From the NCBI GenBank assembly GCA_942492025.1, contig CALODJ010000008.1, positions 310,001-374,000 of the forward strand: a stretch of 64,000 nt of DNA. Reading direction: 5' to 3'. A program made the translations under genes and the position numbers. A model generated the notes under the pieces. The model was not told the DNA's origin. It searched no databases and saw only the letters and a program-made list of their open reading frames with translations. Below, one piece after another: positions 36,070 to 44,677 of this stretch; position 1 is the stretch's first letter, and each line of letters begins with the position of its first letter. Origin of the DNA: JABDQW01 sp942492025. Lineage in GTDB: Bacteria > Pseudomonadota > Gammaproteobacteria > SZUA-229.

Positions 36070-37458
36070 ATGATCCGTTATTTCAATGCGCTTCTGGTAT
36101 CAGGATTAGTAACTGGGTTAGGCGTTGCGTGGGGCACACCGGCTATTGATGGGGGCTTCTCCGTGCACCCGGAGACATCATTTATACCTGAAAACGATAC
36201 AGGCTGGACCCAAATCGCCGGCATTATCCCCAAGGATAGTGAGGCCGTATATGAGTTAGAATTTTGGAATTCGATCAAAGACAGCAAGGATGCATCAGAC
36301 TATGAGGCCTATCTCGAGGCCTACCCAAATGGCCGATTTGCCCCATTGGCCAGGGCTCGCGCAAAGCGTTATAAAAAAGCCTCAGGGCCGGCCCAGCCTG
36401 TGCAACAGGCTCAGCCATCACAGCCAGTGCAACCACCGGCACTAAAAATCGAAGCAATGGACGATCGATATGAGGCCCGTGTGGATACCAATGTACGAGA
36501 AAAACCTTCTTCAAGCGCACGCAAGATAGGGGAACTGGCCAGCAAATCCAGCGTACAGGTAACAGGTCGCTTACTAGATAAGGAATGGTACCGTGTCAGA
36601 TTGCCTGGAGGTGGAACAGGCTACGTCTATGCACCACTGCTTAGTAAACCTTCGCCAAAGCCAAAAACAGAGACCAAACCGCAACCGATCGCCACAAAGA
36701 CAGCCACACCCGCTCTTACAAATGAGAAAGCGACGCACGGTAAGGCATTCAAGGATTGCCCAACCTGCCCCGAGATGGTTTCCATTTCTCCAGGTCAGTT
36801 CGTGATGGGCAGTGCCAAGGGGGATCCTAGCGAACGACCAGCGCACCGAGTTACCCTCTCAAGCCCATTCGCAATCGGAAAATTCGAAGTCACCGTTGCG
36901 CAATGGAAAGAATGCGTCAAAGCAAATGGCTGCAGGAATATTCCCGCCAAAGCCGATACTTCCGACAATTCCCCTATCCATGACGTGAGCTGGAACGATG
37001 CCCAGGCGTATGTGAAATGGCTAAGCGGTATCAGCGGACAAAAGTATAGGCTACCAACGGAGGCAGAATGGGAATATGCCGCGCGGGGCGGCACCACATC
37101 GACTTACTGGTGGGGCGATAAGATCATAGCTGGTAAGGCCAACTGCAAGGATTGTGGCAATAACGCCTGGGATCCCGACAAGCCTGCTGACGTAGGCACA
37201 TTTGACGCCAACCCATATGGCATTTACGACATGAATGGCAACGTATGGGAGTGGGTCAATGACTGTTGGCACAAAAACTATAAGGGCGCCCCGGCAAACG
37301 GGACCACTTGGGAGCAGGATAATTGCCGCGTACGGGTGATACGGGGAGGCTCATGGCGTAATGACAAGTCATATATTCACTCAGCCAGTCGATTTAAATA
37401 CGATGCCTATGTCCGCTACATTCTAAACGGCTTCCGGGTTGCCAAGCCGATGGAATGA
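36070..37458 (+). CDS. SH3-linked SUMF1/FGE-fold protein
   Basis: Exported protein of 462 residues: a signal peptide (about 1-22), a short repeat-like N-terminal part ending YLEAYPNGRFAPLARAR, and a bacterial SH3 domain (about 130-195, NVREKPSSSARKIGELASKSSVQVTG). The C-terminal SUMF1 domain (230-462) has RLPTEAEWEYAARGG and NVWEWVNDCW. True formylglycine-generating enzymes use a cysteine pair after RRGGSY; here the segment VIRGGSWRNDKSYIHSASRF has none. It is probably not an active FGE and may bind or sense. ATG 36070 has AAGGA 8 bp upstream. It converges on the kinase gene. Confidence 0.85.
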   Translation: MIRYFNALLVSGLVTGLGVAWGTPAIDGGFSVHPETSFIPENDTGWTQIAGIIPKDSEAVYELEFWNSIKDSKDASDYEAYLEAYPNGRFAPLARARAKRYKKASGPAQPVQQAQPSQPVQPPALKIEAMDDRYEARVDTNVREKPSSSARKIGELASKSSVQVTGRLLDKEWYRVRLPGGGTGYVYAPLLSKPSPKPKTETKPQPIATKTATPALTNEKATHGKAFKDCPTCPEMVSISPGQFVMGSAKGDPSERPAHRVTLSSPFAIGKFEVTVAQWKECVKANGCRNIPAKADTSDNSPIHDVSWNDAQAYVKWLSGISGQKYRLPTEAEWEYAARGGTTSTYWWGDKIIAGKANCKDCGNNAWDPDKPADVGTFDANPYGIYDMNGNVWEWVNDCWHKNYKGAPANGTTWEQDNCRVRVIRGGSWRNDKSYIHSASRFKYDAYVRYILNGFRVAKPME

Positions 37459-37475
37459 TCACAAGACCAACCGTG

Positions 37476-39755
37476 TTAGAGCTTCTCACGGGTATTTATC
37501 AACAAGAAGTCTGAAGTGATGCTATCTCTCTTGGATTCGTCATCAATACGACTCAGTTGATCCTTTAAGGCGACTAGATATTCGGAAGCGGTCTCATATT
37601 CTTTGCGCAGGCTGGGAAATAAAGATTCCGGGGTCGTCAGCAAGACCACCAGTTCTGTCCCGTACGGTTCAGAGACGACCCATTGATCGAGATCTCCCAG
37701 TCGCGCCGTATAGTTTGCCGGTGCCTGGTTGGCCTTAGCGCGCTTACTTGGCAACATATGCACCACATTGCCATCAAGCGAGTAATAATCGACATTGATG
37801 TATGACGAGAAAGGGGGCGTCGTCACCTTTACGATCAGCGATTCACCAGCAGCGAATTCACTCGTCTGCTTGACTGGTTCGATCGATGTCCCGAGAGCTT
37901 TATCCCTGTTCAAAACCCAGTAAGGTCGATAGACATCAACCACATCACACATCATATCGGTTAGCGCGGTTATGTCGGTATTTACCGCAGTCACACCAGG
38001 GATCCTGGACAGTTTCCCTGTGAGCGCCTTGATACTGACTGACTTGTTCAAAAAACCATAGACATTGACAATGCTTCCCTCGAGCCTGGCGGTTAGCGCT
38101 GAACAGGGGTAAGCCTCAAGAACAGACATAACCGGTGCGAGGGTAAGTTTCGGTAATGACACCGGTTCAGGGACTTCGCTGGTATCCACCACTAGACTAG
38201 AAAAACTTGCCCGATCGGCTTCTGTCCCATCTGTATCATTTGCCCCAGAAGTCGGGGGATTCACTGACTCTGCAGGCAGAGCTGATTTAACCGATGCCAG
38301 TTCTGCATTTGGTTCGGGATCAGAAATGTTGCTGGTATTTTCTATCGTCGTATTGTTTCGATCAGCATTTATGGCGACAAAAGGGAATGACGGCTCTGAA
38401 ACATCCAGATATTTAATCCCAATGAAACCAGCGACCAAGGCAGTAACGACCACACTCGCGACCAGCGCCATCCTGGGTTTCTTTGAGCAATCCGGGCGTA
38501 TGTTTTTACGGAACATATCCACCGAAGGAGTGCGCTTGTCACGATCAAACTCAAGCGCTGCCTGTATCGCCTTCCATTGTTTACGTGTTAGAACCTTCTT
38601 CCATTCAGGGGTAAGGCCGCCATCTCTGGCCTCAATAGCCTGGCGCCGGCCGAATGGATGCCTGCCGGTAAACAACTCATAGGAGATACAGGCTAGCGCA
38701 TACACATCGTCCCTTGGATCAGGCTCACCATGCTCAAGCATTTCCGGGCTTGCATAGGTGGGTGTCAGGGCGCCAAGTGAACCAGGATCGAATCGCGTGG
38801 CCTCCATATCTCCTTCTCCTGGCAACTGGAAGGCCCGGGCTATGCCAAAATCTATGACCTTGATCTGACCATCATCTGTAAGAATGACATTGGCCGGCTT
38901 GAAGTCCGCATGTACTATCCCGTTCTCGTGGGCGAACGACAGGGCATTCGCCATACCTTCCACGATCGGCATTGCCTCCTCGCATGACATGCCTTTGAAG
39001 TCAGGACGCCTGAGTTTTTCTGCCAGTGAGTGGCCGGACAGATATTCCATCGTCATAAATACGGTGGCTCCATCCCGGTCGAAATCATAGGCACGAACAA
39101 TATTTGGATGTGCCAAGCGCTGACATTTCTTTGCTTCACGTTGCAGGGCTATCAATGAATCGGGATGCGCACTGAATTCCAAATTCAATATTTTGACAGC
39201 GACATGGGGATCACGGTCATCGGCCTCCAACTTTCGCCGGTCAAGCGCTCGATAGACAGTACTCATGCCGCCCGAGCCGACACGTTCCTCGAGTATAAAG
39301 CGGTCGTTTAGAGTATCCCCAATGCCTTTAATCGATAGATTGGGAGCCTCCTCCCCGGTAACGGAAGGCTTGGAACTAACGGCCTTGCTATCGCTGATCT
39401 CAGGGGTGTCTTTAGCATTGAAGAAACCGGTGGCTAACTGGGTACGATTCAAATCGTCATCCATGTCATCCATACCTGGGTAACGGTTTTCTTCCATATC
39501 GGCTGTTTTTGCCATTTTTTCCATTTTCTTGTCCGCCGCTTCCACGATTCGTTGCCTTACCGCATCAAAGATTTCCTGCGGTAGTGATAATCGTCCTTGC
39601 TCACTCTCCAGGGTGGACAGAAGCCAGGTTTCGTCAACATCCTTACTCGAGATTCGTTGTTCAATCTCAGTAAACAGTGCCTCACGAGAAATAGCACCAG
39701 ACTGAAATGATCTCAGTGTTTGCGCAAAACTTGTGAGATTTACGGGCAGCACCAT
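37476..39755 (-). CDS. membrane Ser/Thr protein kinase with extracytoplasmic BON-like and DUF4384-like domains
   Basis: Hanks-type kinase of about 759 residues (counting from ATG 39755; ATG 39797 is an alternative). A helical N-terminal part precedes the kinase domain (about 152-425). The glycine loop is GSGGMSTVYRA, the catalytic Lys is in VAVKIL, the loop is HADFKPANV, and DFG and ASPEM motifs are present. A membrane helix (about 430-448) leads to a BON-like domain (SALTARLEGSIVNVYGFLN) and a DUF4384-like domain (ESLIVKVTTPPFSSYINVDYY). All catalytic residues are in place. It overlaps the upstream phosphatase gene by 16 bp. This pairing recalls PpkA/PppA of type VI systems. Confidence 0.92.
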   Translation of the reverse strand: MVLPVNLTSFAQTLRSFQSGAISREALFTEIEQRISSKDVDETWLLSTLESEQGRLSLPQEIFDAVRQRIVEAADKKMEKMAKTADMEENRYPGMDDMDDDLNRTQLATGFFNAKDTPEISDSKAVSSKPSVTGEEAPNLSIKGIGDTLNDRFILEERVGSGGMSTVYRALDRRKLEADDRDPHVAVKILNLEFSAHPDSLIALQREAKKCQRLAHPNIVRAYDFDRDGATVFMTMEYLSGHSLAEKLRRPDFKGMSCEEAMPIVEGMANALSFAHENGIVHADFKPANVILTDDGQIKVIDFGIARAFQLPGEGDMEATRFDPGSLGALTPTYASPEMLEHGEPDPRDDVYALACISYELFTGRHPFGRRQAIEARDGGLTPEWKKVLTRKQWKAIQAALEFDRDKRTPSVDMFRKNIRPDCSKKPRMALVASVVVTALVAGFIGIKYLDVSEPSFPFVAINADRNNTTIENTSNISDPEPNAELASVKSALPAESVNPPTSGANDTDGTEADRASFSSLVVDTSEVPEPVSLPKLTLAPVMSVLEAYPCSALTARLEGSIVNVYGFLNKSVSIKALTGKLSRIPGVTAVNTDITALTDMMCDVVDVYRPYWVLNRDKALGTSIEPVKQTSEFAAGESLIVKVTTPPFSSYINVDYYSLDGNVVHMLPSKRAKANQAPANYTARLGDLDQWVVSEPYGTELVVLLTTPESLFPSLRKEYETASEYLVALKDQLSRIDDESKRDSITSDFLLINTREKL

Positions 39756-40606
39756 GTTAGTAAATCCAGTGAGAATAACCGCCCCTTCTGCATGCAAATT
39801 CTGCCATCTGCCGCACCCAGGTTATTCTGCAAAATTTGGTAATTCACTGCTGTGTCATCCGATGCCGGCTCACTGAAACCCGTAATTTCCTCGAATCTGA
39901 CGAGAGCAACAGTCACATTATCCCGACCACCATGCTCCAAACTGAGATCAATGAGTTCCCGGGTAGCATCATTGCAATCATAGTTTCCTAGAATCGCTGA
40001 AATTTCAGACTCGGAGAGCTCTTTGTTCAAGCCATCACTACATAACAGAATCGCATCACCATCGCGCAATTCGGAACTGCGCTCATCAAGCACGAGCTCA
40101 TGGTTTGCTCCCACAGCCCTTGTAATGTGATTTGCGTAAGGATGTCCTTCAACCTCTTCAATACCCAGCTTACCCATGTCTACCAGTTCCTGGGCAACAC
40201 TGTGGTCCTTTGTGATGCGCTGCAGCACACCATCACGCAGGAGATAGGCCCTGCTGTCTCCTGCCCATAAACACAACCACTGCCGTTTGAAGACAAGCAA
40301 CACGACCACTGTGCTGCCGATGATCTGCTGAGAACCGGCCTGACTGGACTCCTGTTTGACCCGATGATGTGCCAGCTTCAACCGTTCCCTTACATCTGCC
40401 GAGAACTCCATGATGGATGCCGGCCGCTCAAGGCCGCTAAATGCCTCAATAATAAGCCTGCTGGCAACGTCACCACGTGCGTGACCGCCCATTCCATCCG
40501 CCACGATCCAAAGTCCGCAATCACCTAAATCCAGGAAGGCATCCTCGTTGACCTGCCGCACCCGCCCCCTGTTTGTCTTGCAGCTTGACCACCAGCGATA
40601 ACTCAT
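39740..40606 (-). CDS. PP2C-type protein phosphatase
   Basis: Metal-dependent Ser/Thr phosphatase of 288 residues. The metal-binding motifs are complete: VRQVNEDAFLDL, IVADGMGGHARGD, LLCSDGLNKELSE and GGRDNVTVALVRF. It should counteract the kinase encoded directly downstream, whose start it overlaps. ATG 40606 (MSYRWWSS) matches a family N-terminus; the ORF could start 16 codons earlier. A second PP2C gene lies at 54018 on the other strand. Confidence 0.93.
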   Translation of the reverse strand: MSYRWWSSCKTNRGRVRQVNEDAFLDLGDCGLWIVADGMGGHARGDVASRLIIEAFSGLERPASIMEFSADVRERLKLAHHRVKQESSQAGSQQIIGSTVVVLLVFKRQWLCLWAGDSRAYLLRDGVLQRITKDHSVAQELVDMGKLGIEEVEGHPYANHITRAVGANHELVLDERSSELRDGDAILLCSDGLNKELSESEISAILGNYDCNDATRELIDLSLEHGGRDNVTVALVRFEEITGFSEPASDDTAVNYQILQNNLGAADGRICMQKGRLFSLDLLTWCCP

Positions 40607-40919
40607 TGATTTAGGGCCTCTTTCATCTGGAGCACAACAACCGATGTCAAACATGACTCAAGATTATTGCACGACCAATCTGATATTTAATCGTTAGATG
40701 GCTGTAGACATACTAACTTGTATACATAGTAAAACCAGTCGTTTTGAGACATGTTACTATTTCCATTAACAATTCACCAACATCGAATAAACTCAAAACC
40801 TGCTCACCTCTTATGCCTACCATATAAAGTCCAGGGTGAAAAATAAATACATGAAGTTATAATATGGATAAACACCCTAATGAATCAAGGTTAACTACAA
40901 CTGAAAAGGGGAGAGATCA

Positions 40920-41120
40920 ATGACTAACATCGTAATCAATGACCTGAATGAAAGCCGTGAGATGGACAGAGAGGCAATGCGGACTGTGGCTGGAGGTTGC
41001 GCAGATACCTCCTATTTATACCGCTCTCCTTATTCCACGTCCCTCAAATCACCACGCGACCCTCTGCAAAATCCATTCAGTTGGGCCTCCGGAATAGTCG
41101 AGGAGTCTAGAACTCGCTGA
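40920..41120 (+). CDS. double-glycine leader peptide (member 0)
   Basis: Small protein of 66 residues. The leader NIVINDLNESREMDREAMRTVAGG matches the consensus of the five following genes (DL-x5-MDR-x-A-x5-GG). Cleavage after Gly-Gly would release a 40-residue peptide starting Cys-Ala-Asp. The core is unlike the others and is rich in Ser, Pro and Tyr. A strong site (GGGGAGAG) precedes the ATG. It has no sigma54 promoter; TATAAT at 40858-40863 is a possible -10. The downstream neighbour of the kinase/phosphatase operon. Confidence 0.75.
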   Translation: MTNIVINDLNESREMDREAMRTVAGGCADTSYLYRSPYSTSLKSPRDPLQNPFSWASGIVEESRTR

Positions 41121-41151
41121 AGCCTCCAGCGGCAAAACCCATCTATCCTAC

Positions 41152-41174
41152 GGGGGCCTCATGGCCCCTTTATT
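41152..41174 (+). terminator. terminator after member 0
   Basis: GGGGCC at 41153-41158 pairs with GGCCCC at 41163-41168 around TCAT, followed by TTTATT. It ends the transcript of the first leader-peptide gene, 32 bp after its stop. Confidence 0.7.
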
Positions 41175-41279
41175 CAGCTACCGCGCACGATTGCCCGTAA
41201 CACTGAACATCGTTTTCGGAGCCAGAAACACTCTCACTTAACTGGCTGTTGCAACCCTACCAACATTTACCATCCAAGC

Positions 41280-41296
41280 GTTCGCAACAGGCAAAC
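41280..41296 (+). promoter_or_regulatory. enhancer dyad of array member 1 (type A)
   Basis: GTTCGCAACAGGCAAAC, an imperfect inverted repeat with the GTTYGC...GCRAAC pattern. Its centre is 119 bp before the -24 GG at 41407. The same spacing is found for members 2, 3 and 4. Confidence 0.6.
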
Positions 41297-41404
41297 AAAT
41301 CCATTGCACCAGTTTGCAGAAAAATCCCGAAAAACAACTCCATTGAATATATTATTCTCTTATTTTCAATGTGATATCTAACTTTGACCGACAGACACTA
41401 AAAA

Positions 41405-41421
41405 TTGGCACAGCCTCTGCA
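41405..41421 (+). promoter_or_regulatory. sigma54 promoter of array member 1
   Basis: TTGGCACAGCCTCTGCA: GG at 41407-41408 and GC at 41419-41420, ten bases apart as required. It lies 81 bp before the ATG at 41502. Confidence 0.85.
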
Positions 41422-41501
41422 TTATACAAGACATGAGTGGCAAACCGCTCATAACCTTAACCCAAACCCGATATAACTATTGAAACTACTGGAGAATTGA
41501 T

Positions 41502-41732
41502 ATGCTGACTCTTAAAGATCTTTCCGCAGACAAAGAACTCGACCGTAAGGCCATGACCGAAGTACAGGGTGGTAGCAACTACGCCTACATCGGCGGACAG
41601 GTCGTGAATGATGGCGACGGCATCGCTATCGGCAGCCCCAACACTGTCGTGAAGCAAGACGTGATATACCAAGATGACGGCGATACCCTGTTGAATGTGC
41701 TGTCGCCTTTTGCTCAAAACTTTGCACTCTAA
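41502..41732 (+). CDS. double-glycine leader peptide, array member 1
   Basis: Small protein of 76 residues. The 24-residue leader MLTLKDLSADKELDRKAM plus TEVQGG is identical or nearly so in members 1-4. Cleavage after Gly24 gives a 52-residue acidic core starting SNYAYIGGQVVNDGDGIAIG and ending NVLSPFAQNFAL. The core has no Cys and no lanthionine-type Cys partners, so modification is not indicated. GGAG lies 8 bp before the ATG. Its own sigma54 promoter and terminator make it monocistronic. The C39 exporter at 46490 is the likely processing and export machine. Confidence 0.85.
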   Translation: MLTLKDLSADKELDRKAMTEVQGGSNYAYIGGQVVNDGDGIAIGSPNTVVKQDVIYQDDGDTLLNVLSPFAQNFAL

Positions 41733-41763
41733 CCCCCGAGCTACAAGCCTTACCCCGGCTCAA

Positions 41764-41792
41764 AACGGAGGTCTTCGGACCTCCGTTTTTTT
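41764..41792 (+). terminator. intrinsic terminator of array member 1
   Basis: ACGGAGGTC pairs with GACCTCCGT around a TTCG tetraloop, followed by seven T. The same hairpin follows members 2, 3 and 4. Confidence 0.92.
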
Positions 41793-41933
41793 ATGTCTGA
41801 TCACTGACTTGGACGACAGTAAGTCATTCATCATCTGCTTTACCTTTCACTAAATCTGCAGAAGTAGAATTAACCCGCAATGCTTACAAGGGTTAGCAGC
41901 TTTTCCCAGATGACCAACACCAACCAGCCAAGC

Positions 41934-41950
41934 GTTCGCCAGAGGCGAAC
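41934..41950 (+). promoter_or_regulatory. enhancer dyad of array member 2 (type B)
   Basis: GTTCGCCAGAGGCGAAC, a perfect 7-3-7 inverted repeat centred 119 bp before the -24 GG at 42061. A second, shorter copy TTGCCAGAGGCA lies at 41966-41977. Confidence 0.65.
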
Positions 41951-42058
41951 AATTCGGCCCGGCCTTTGCCAGAGGCATGACGTCACGAAATTATTTTATA
42001 GTATTTTTTATTATCTATTTCAACAAGTTACAATAACAACACCGAGAAAAAAAGTAAG

Positions 42059-42075
42059 TTGGCACAGCTCATGCA
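42059..42075 (+). promoter_or_regulatory. sigma54 promoter of array member 2
   Basis: TTGGCACAGCTCATGCA: GG at 42061-42062 and GC at 42073-42074. It lies about 83 bp before the ATG at 42158. Confidence 0.85.
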
Positions 42076-42157
42076 ATATACAAGACATGGGTGGCAAACC
42101 GCTCATAACATTAAACCCAAACCCGATATAACTATTGAAACTACTGGAGAATTGAAA

Positions 42158-42385
42158 ATGCTGACTCTTAAAGATCTTTCCGCAGACAAAGAACTCGACC
42201 GTAAGGCCATGACTGAAGTACAGGGCGGTAATAACGGCGCAGTCCTCGGCGGCCAAACCTTCACTGACAACAGCGTACTCGATCTGTTTAGCCCCAACGT
42301 CGTGGTTAAAGCCGATACCGTTATACAGTTAGATGCTGATTTCCTGGCGAATGTCCTATCGCCCGCAGCAGTTAATCTGTCTTAG
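42158..42385 (+). CDS. double-glycine leader peptide, array member 2
   Basis: Small protein of 75 residues with the same leader as member 1 and a more divergent core of 51 residues (NNGAVLGGQTFTDNSVLDLF ...). The core keeps the pattern LGGQ, SPNVVVKADTVIQ and NVLSP. A reading from 42059 would add 33 residues that run through the promoter; ATG 42158 has the same context as the other members and is preferred. Confidence 0.83.
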   Translation: MLTLKDLSADKELDRKAMTEVQGGNNGAVLGGQTFTDNSVLDLFSPNVVVKADTVIQLDADFLANVLSPAAVNLS

Positions 42386-42421
42386 TAGCCTAGGCAGAAA
42401 ATGCCTCAAAGTCCAACAAAT

Positions 42422-42445
42422 GGAGGTCTTCGGACCTCCGTTTTT
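42422..42445 (+). terminator. intrinsic terminator of array member 2
   Basis: GGAGGTC-TTCG-GACCTCC followed by GTTTTT. It is the same UUCG-loop hairpin as in members 1, 3 and 4, with a slightly shorter base. Confidence 0.88.
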
Positions 42446-42835
42446 CATGGGCGTGAGTTTCACCGAGGGGTAATTTACAACAAGTAGTTTCGCCCACCTG
42501 TATTTCACATTGTAAACGCGCAGACCCACTCCCACACAAACCTGGTGCTGATGCTCATCATCTTTGCCCTCCCTCCACTCGGCCTGCACAGCTGAAAAAA
42601 CCTTCATTGATCGGCACCGTCACCGTCTCTACTGCCAGTAGAGTTTGTTTTGTAAAACCAGGATCGACCCCGCATTTCTCTATAATGATGTTGGTGACGT
42701 CTTTATCTGCTTATCAAATATGTTCCAATGATTTTTTTGACGTCTCGAGAGTGCCAAATCAGATTTAGTCATCTGTAATAAGCAAGAACCATAAGCTTGC
42801 CTGGTTGTTGCCACCCCACCAAACGCCTGACAAGC
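42446..42835. other. spacer inside the peptide array
   Basis: About 390 bp with no supported gene on either strand. From about 42803 it begins to match the upstream region of member 1, so the type A repeat starts here. The earlier part is unique. Confidence 0.45.
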
Positions 42836-42852
42836 GTTCGCTACAGACAAAC
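42836..42852 (+). promoter_or_regulatory. enhancer dyad of array member 3 (type A)
   Basis: GTTCGCTACAGACAAAC, an imperfect inverted repeat centred 119 bp before the -24 GG at 42963. Confidence 0.6.
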
Positions 42853-42960
42853 AAATCTATTGCACCAGTTTGCAGGAAAATCCCGAAAAACAACTCCATT
42901 GAATATATTATTCTCTTATTTTCAATGTGATATCTAACTTTGACCGACAGACACTAAAAA

Positions 42961-42977
42961 TTGGCACAGCTCCTGCA
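42961..42977 (+). promoter_or_regulatory. sigma54 promoter of array member 3
   Basis: TTGGCACAGCTCCTGCA: GG at 42963-42964 and GC at 42975-42976. It lies 82 bp before the ATG at 43059. Confidence 0.87.
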
Positions 42978-43058
42978 CTATACAAGACATGAGTGGCAAA
43001 CCGCTCATAACCTTAACCCAAACCCGATATCACTATTGAAACTACTGGAGAATTGAAA

Positions 43059-43289
43059 ATGCTGACTCTTAAAGATCTTTCCGCAGACAAAGAACTCGAC
43101 CGTAAGGCCATGACCGAAGTACTGGGTGGTAGCAACTTTGCCTACATCGGCGGCCAGTATGTGGGCGATGGCGACGGTGTCTCCATCGGCGGCCCCAACA
43201 CTGTAATCAAGGCCGATGCGATCGTCCAGAATGACAACGATCTTAGCTTGAATGTGCTGTCGCCTTTTGGTCAAAACTGGACATTCTAA
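43059..43289 (+). CDS. double-glycine leader peptide, array member 3
   Basis: Small protein of 76 residues. The leader ends TEVLGG, a Leu replacing the usual Gln. The core of 52 residues starts SNFAYIGGQYVGDGDGVSIG and ends NVLSPFGQNWTF. It differs from member 4 at few positions and shares with it the region NTVIKADAIVQNDNDL. The TTG two codons earlier is not preferred. Own promoter and terminator. Confidence 0.85.
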   Translation: MLTLKDLSADKELDRKAMTEVLGGSNFAYIGGQYVGDGDGVSIGGPNTVIKADAIVQNDNDLSLNVLSPFGQNWTF

Positions 43290-43323
43290 GTCCCCAGAGC
43301 TGCAAGCCGTATCCCGGCTCAAA

Positions 43324-43351
43324 ACGGAGGTCTTCGGACCTCCGTTTTTTT
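43324..43351 (+). terminator. intrinsic terminator of array member 3
   Basis: CGGAGGTC-TTCG-GACCTCCG followed by seven T, identical to the hairpin of member 1. Confidence 0.92.
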
Positions 43352-43528
43352 ATGTCTGATCCCTTACTTGGACGATAGTAAGCCGTTCATCACCTGCCCT
43401 GCCCCAGCACTTCTGACAGAAGAATCTGAAATCAGTCTGTTACTACATCCCCATAAGACACGCTGAATCGTTACTCATTCTTTTCACTCAATCTGACCCA
43501 CGGGGCAAGAATTGTTTCGACAACTGCG

Positions 43529-43776
43529 CTAGCCCGCATTGGTCGCCAGGATCATAGGAGCAGGCGCAGGATTCGCGTTCGTAGGCGCCGCTCTGGAGCG
43601 AAAAGCGTAGCAGTGGCTACGGCTTGAGTGAAGAGCAAGCTTACGGACGCGAAGACTAGCCTGAACCGTGATAGGTATGCTTGAAAAACACGTTGTATGT
43701 TGATCACCCGGATTTTCTTCAGAGAGGCCAATATCTTTTCACAATCCTACGCCGCCTGGTGAGAAATGTGGGCTAG
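43529..43776. mobile_element. MITE-like repeat, family A, copy inside the peptide array
   Basis: A 248-bp element. It begins CTAGCCCGCATTGG and ends GAGAAATGTGGGCTAG, so the ends are imperfect inverted repeats. The interior matches the copy at 49552, including CTCTGGAGCGAAAAGCGTAG and GAGTGAAGAGCAAGCTTACG. It has no gene. It lies between members 3 and 4, just before the type B upstream region, and so was inserted after or during array expansion. Confidence 0.85.
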
Positions 43777-43827
43777 CTCACGAGGCTTGGCTGTAGTTCT
43801 CAGATTGCCAACACCAACCAGCCAAGC

Positions 43828-43844
43828 GTTCGCCAGAGGCGAAC
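43828..43844 (+). promoter_or_regulatory. enhancer dyad of array member 4 (type B)
   Basis: GTTCGCCAGAGGCGAAC, identical to the dyad of member 2 and again centred 119 bp before the -24 GG (43955). The shorter TTGCCAGAGGCA follows at 43860-43871. Confidence 0.65.
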
Positions 43845-43952
43845 AATTCGGCCCGGCCTTTGCCAGAGGCATGACGTCACGAAATTATTTTATAGTATTT
43901 TTTATTATCTATTTCAACAAGTTACAATAACAACACTGAGAAAAAAAGTAAG

Positions 43953-43969
43953 TTGGCACAGCTCCTGCA
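43953..43969 (+). promoter_or_regulatory. sigma54 promoter of array member 4
   Basis: TTGGCACAGCTCCTGCA: GG at 43955-43956 and GC at 43967-43968. It lies 82 bp before the ATG at 44051. Confidence 0.87.
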
Positions 43970-44050
43970 TTATACAAGACATGAGTGGCAAACCGCTCAT
44001 AACCTTAACCCAAACCCGATATAACTATTGAAACTACTGGAGAATTGAAA

Positions 44051-44281
44051 ATGCTGACTCTTAAAGATCTTTCCGCAGACAAAGAACTCGACCGTAAGGC
44101 CATGACCGAAGTACAGGGTGGTAGCAACTTTGCCTACATCGGCGAACAGATAGTACATGATGGCGATGGAATCGCTATCGGCAGCCCCAACACTGTAATC
44201 AAGGCCGATGCGATCGTCCAGAATGACAACGATCTTGGCTTGAATGTGCTGTCGCCTTTTGGTCAAAACTGGACATTCTAA
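44051..44281 (+). CDS. double-glycine leader peptide, array member 4
   Basis: Small protein of 76 residues. The leader is identical to that of members 1 and 2. The 52-residue core is close to member 3, with SNFAYIGEQIVHDGDGIAIG and the ending NVLSPFGQNWTF. Its front half resembles member 1 (GDGIAIGSPNTV) and its back half member 3, consistent with mosaic gene conversion within the array. It has its own promoter, dyad and terminator. Confidence 0.85.
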   Translation: MLTLKDLSADKELDRKAMTEVQGGSNFAYIGEQIVHDGDGIAIGSPNTVIKADAIVQNDNDLGLNVLSPFGQNWTF

Positions 44282-44315
44282 GTCCCCAGAGCTGCAAGCC
44301 GTATCCCGGCTCAAA

Positions 44316-44343
44316 ACGGAGGTCTTCGGACCTCCGTTTTTTT
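44316..44343 (+). terminator. intrinsic terminator of array member 4
   Basis: CGGAGGTC-TTCG-GACCTCCG followed by seven T, the same hairpin as in members 1 and 3. Confidence 0.92.
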
Positions 44344-44553
44344 ATGTCTGATCACTTACTTGGACGATAGTAAGCTGCACATCACCTGCCTTGCCCCAGT
44401 ACTTCTGACAGAAGAATCTGAAATCAGCATTTTTTTTGAACCACATAAAACATAGCTTCATTATTCAGCCTCCGTATTAACTGAATGTCACGATGAAAGC
44501 GCGGTGCTTGGGCTCGTCTTAGTTCCTCCTTACCCAACCATCGTGGTCTAGAT

Positions 44554-44570
44554 GTTTGTCTAAGCACAAC
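44554..44570 (+). promoter_or_regulatory. enhancer dyad of member 5
   Basis: GTTTGTCTAAGCACAAC, a degenerate form of the GTTCGCC-N3-GGCGAAC dyad. It is centred 118 bp before the -24 GG at 44680 although the surrounding DNA is unrelated to the other units. Confidence 0.5.
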
Positions 44571-44677
44571 AGGTGATGATTAAAACATAAGCTGGCGGAC
44601 TTCCCAATCCCTAAGCGAAACAAAAAATATAACTAAATAACAGTATGTTAAAAATTTTTATGGCGTTCTATGCAATA

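Noticed and set aside
41241..44343. possible CRISPR array
   Set aside because: The repeated units are about 0.5-1 kb, contain genes and promoters, and have no short regular repeat/spacer pattern.
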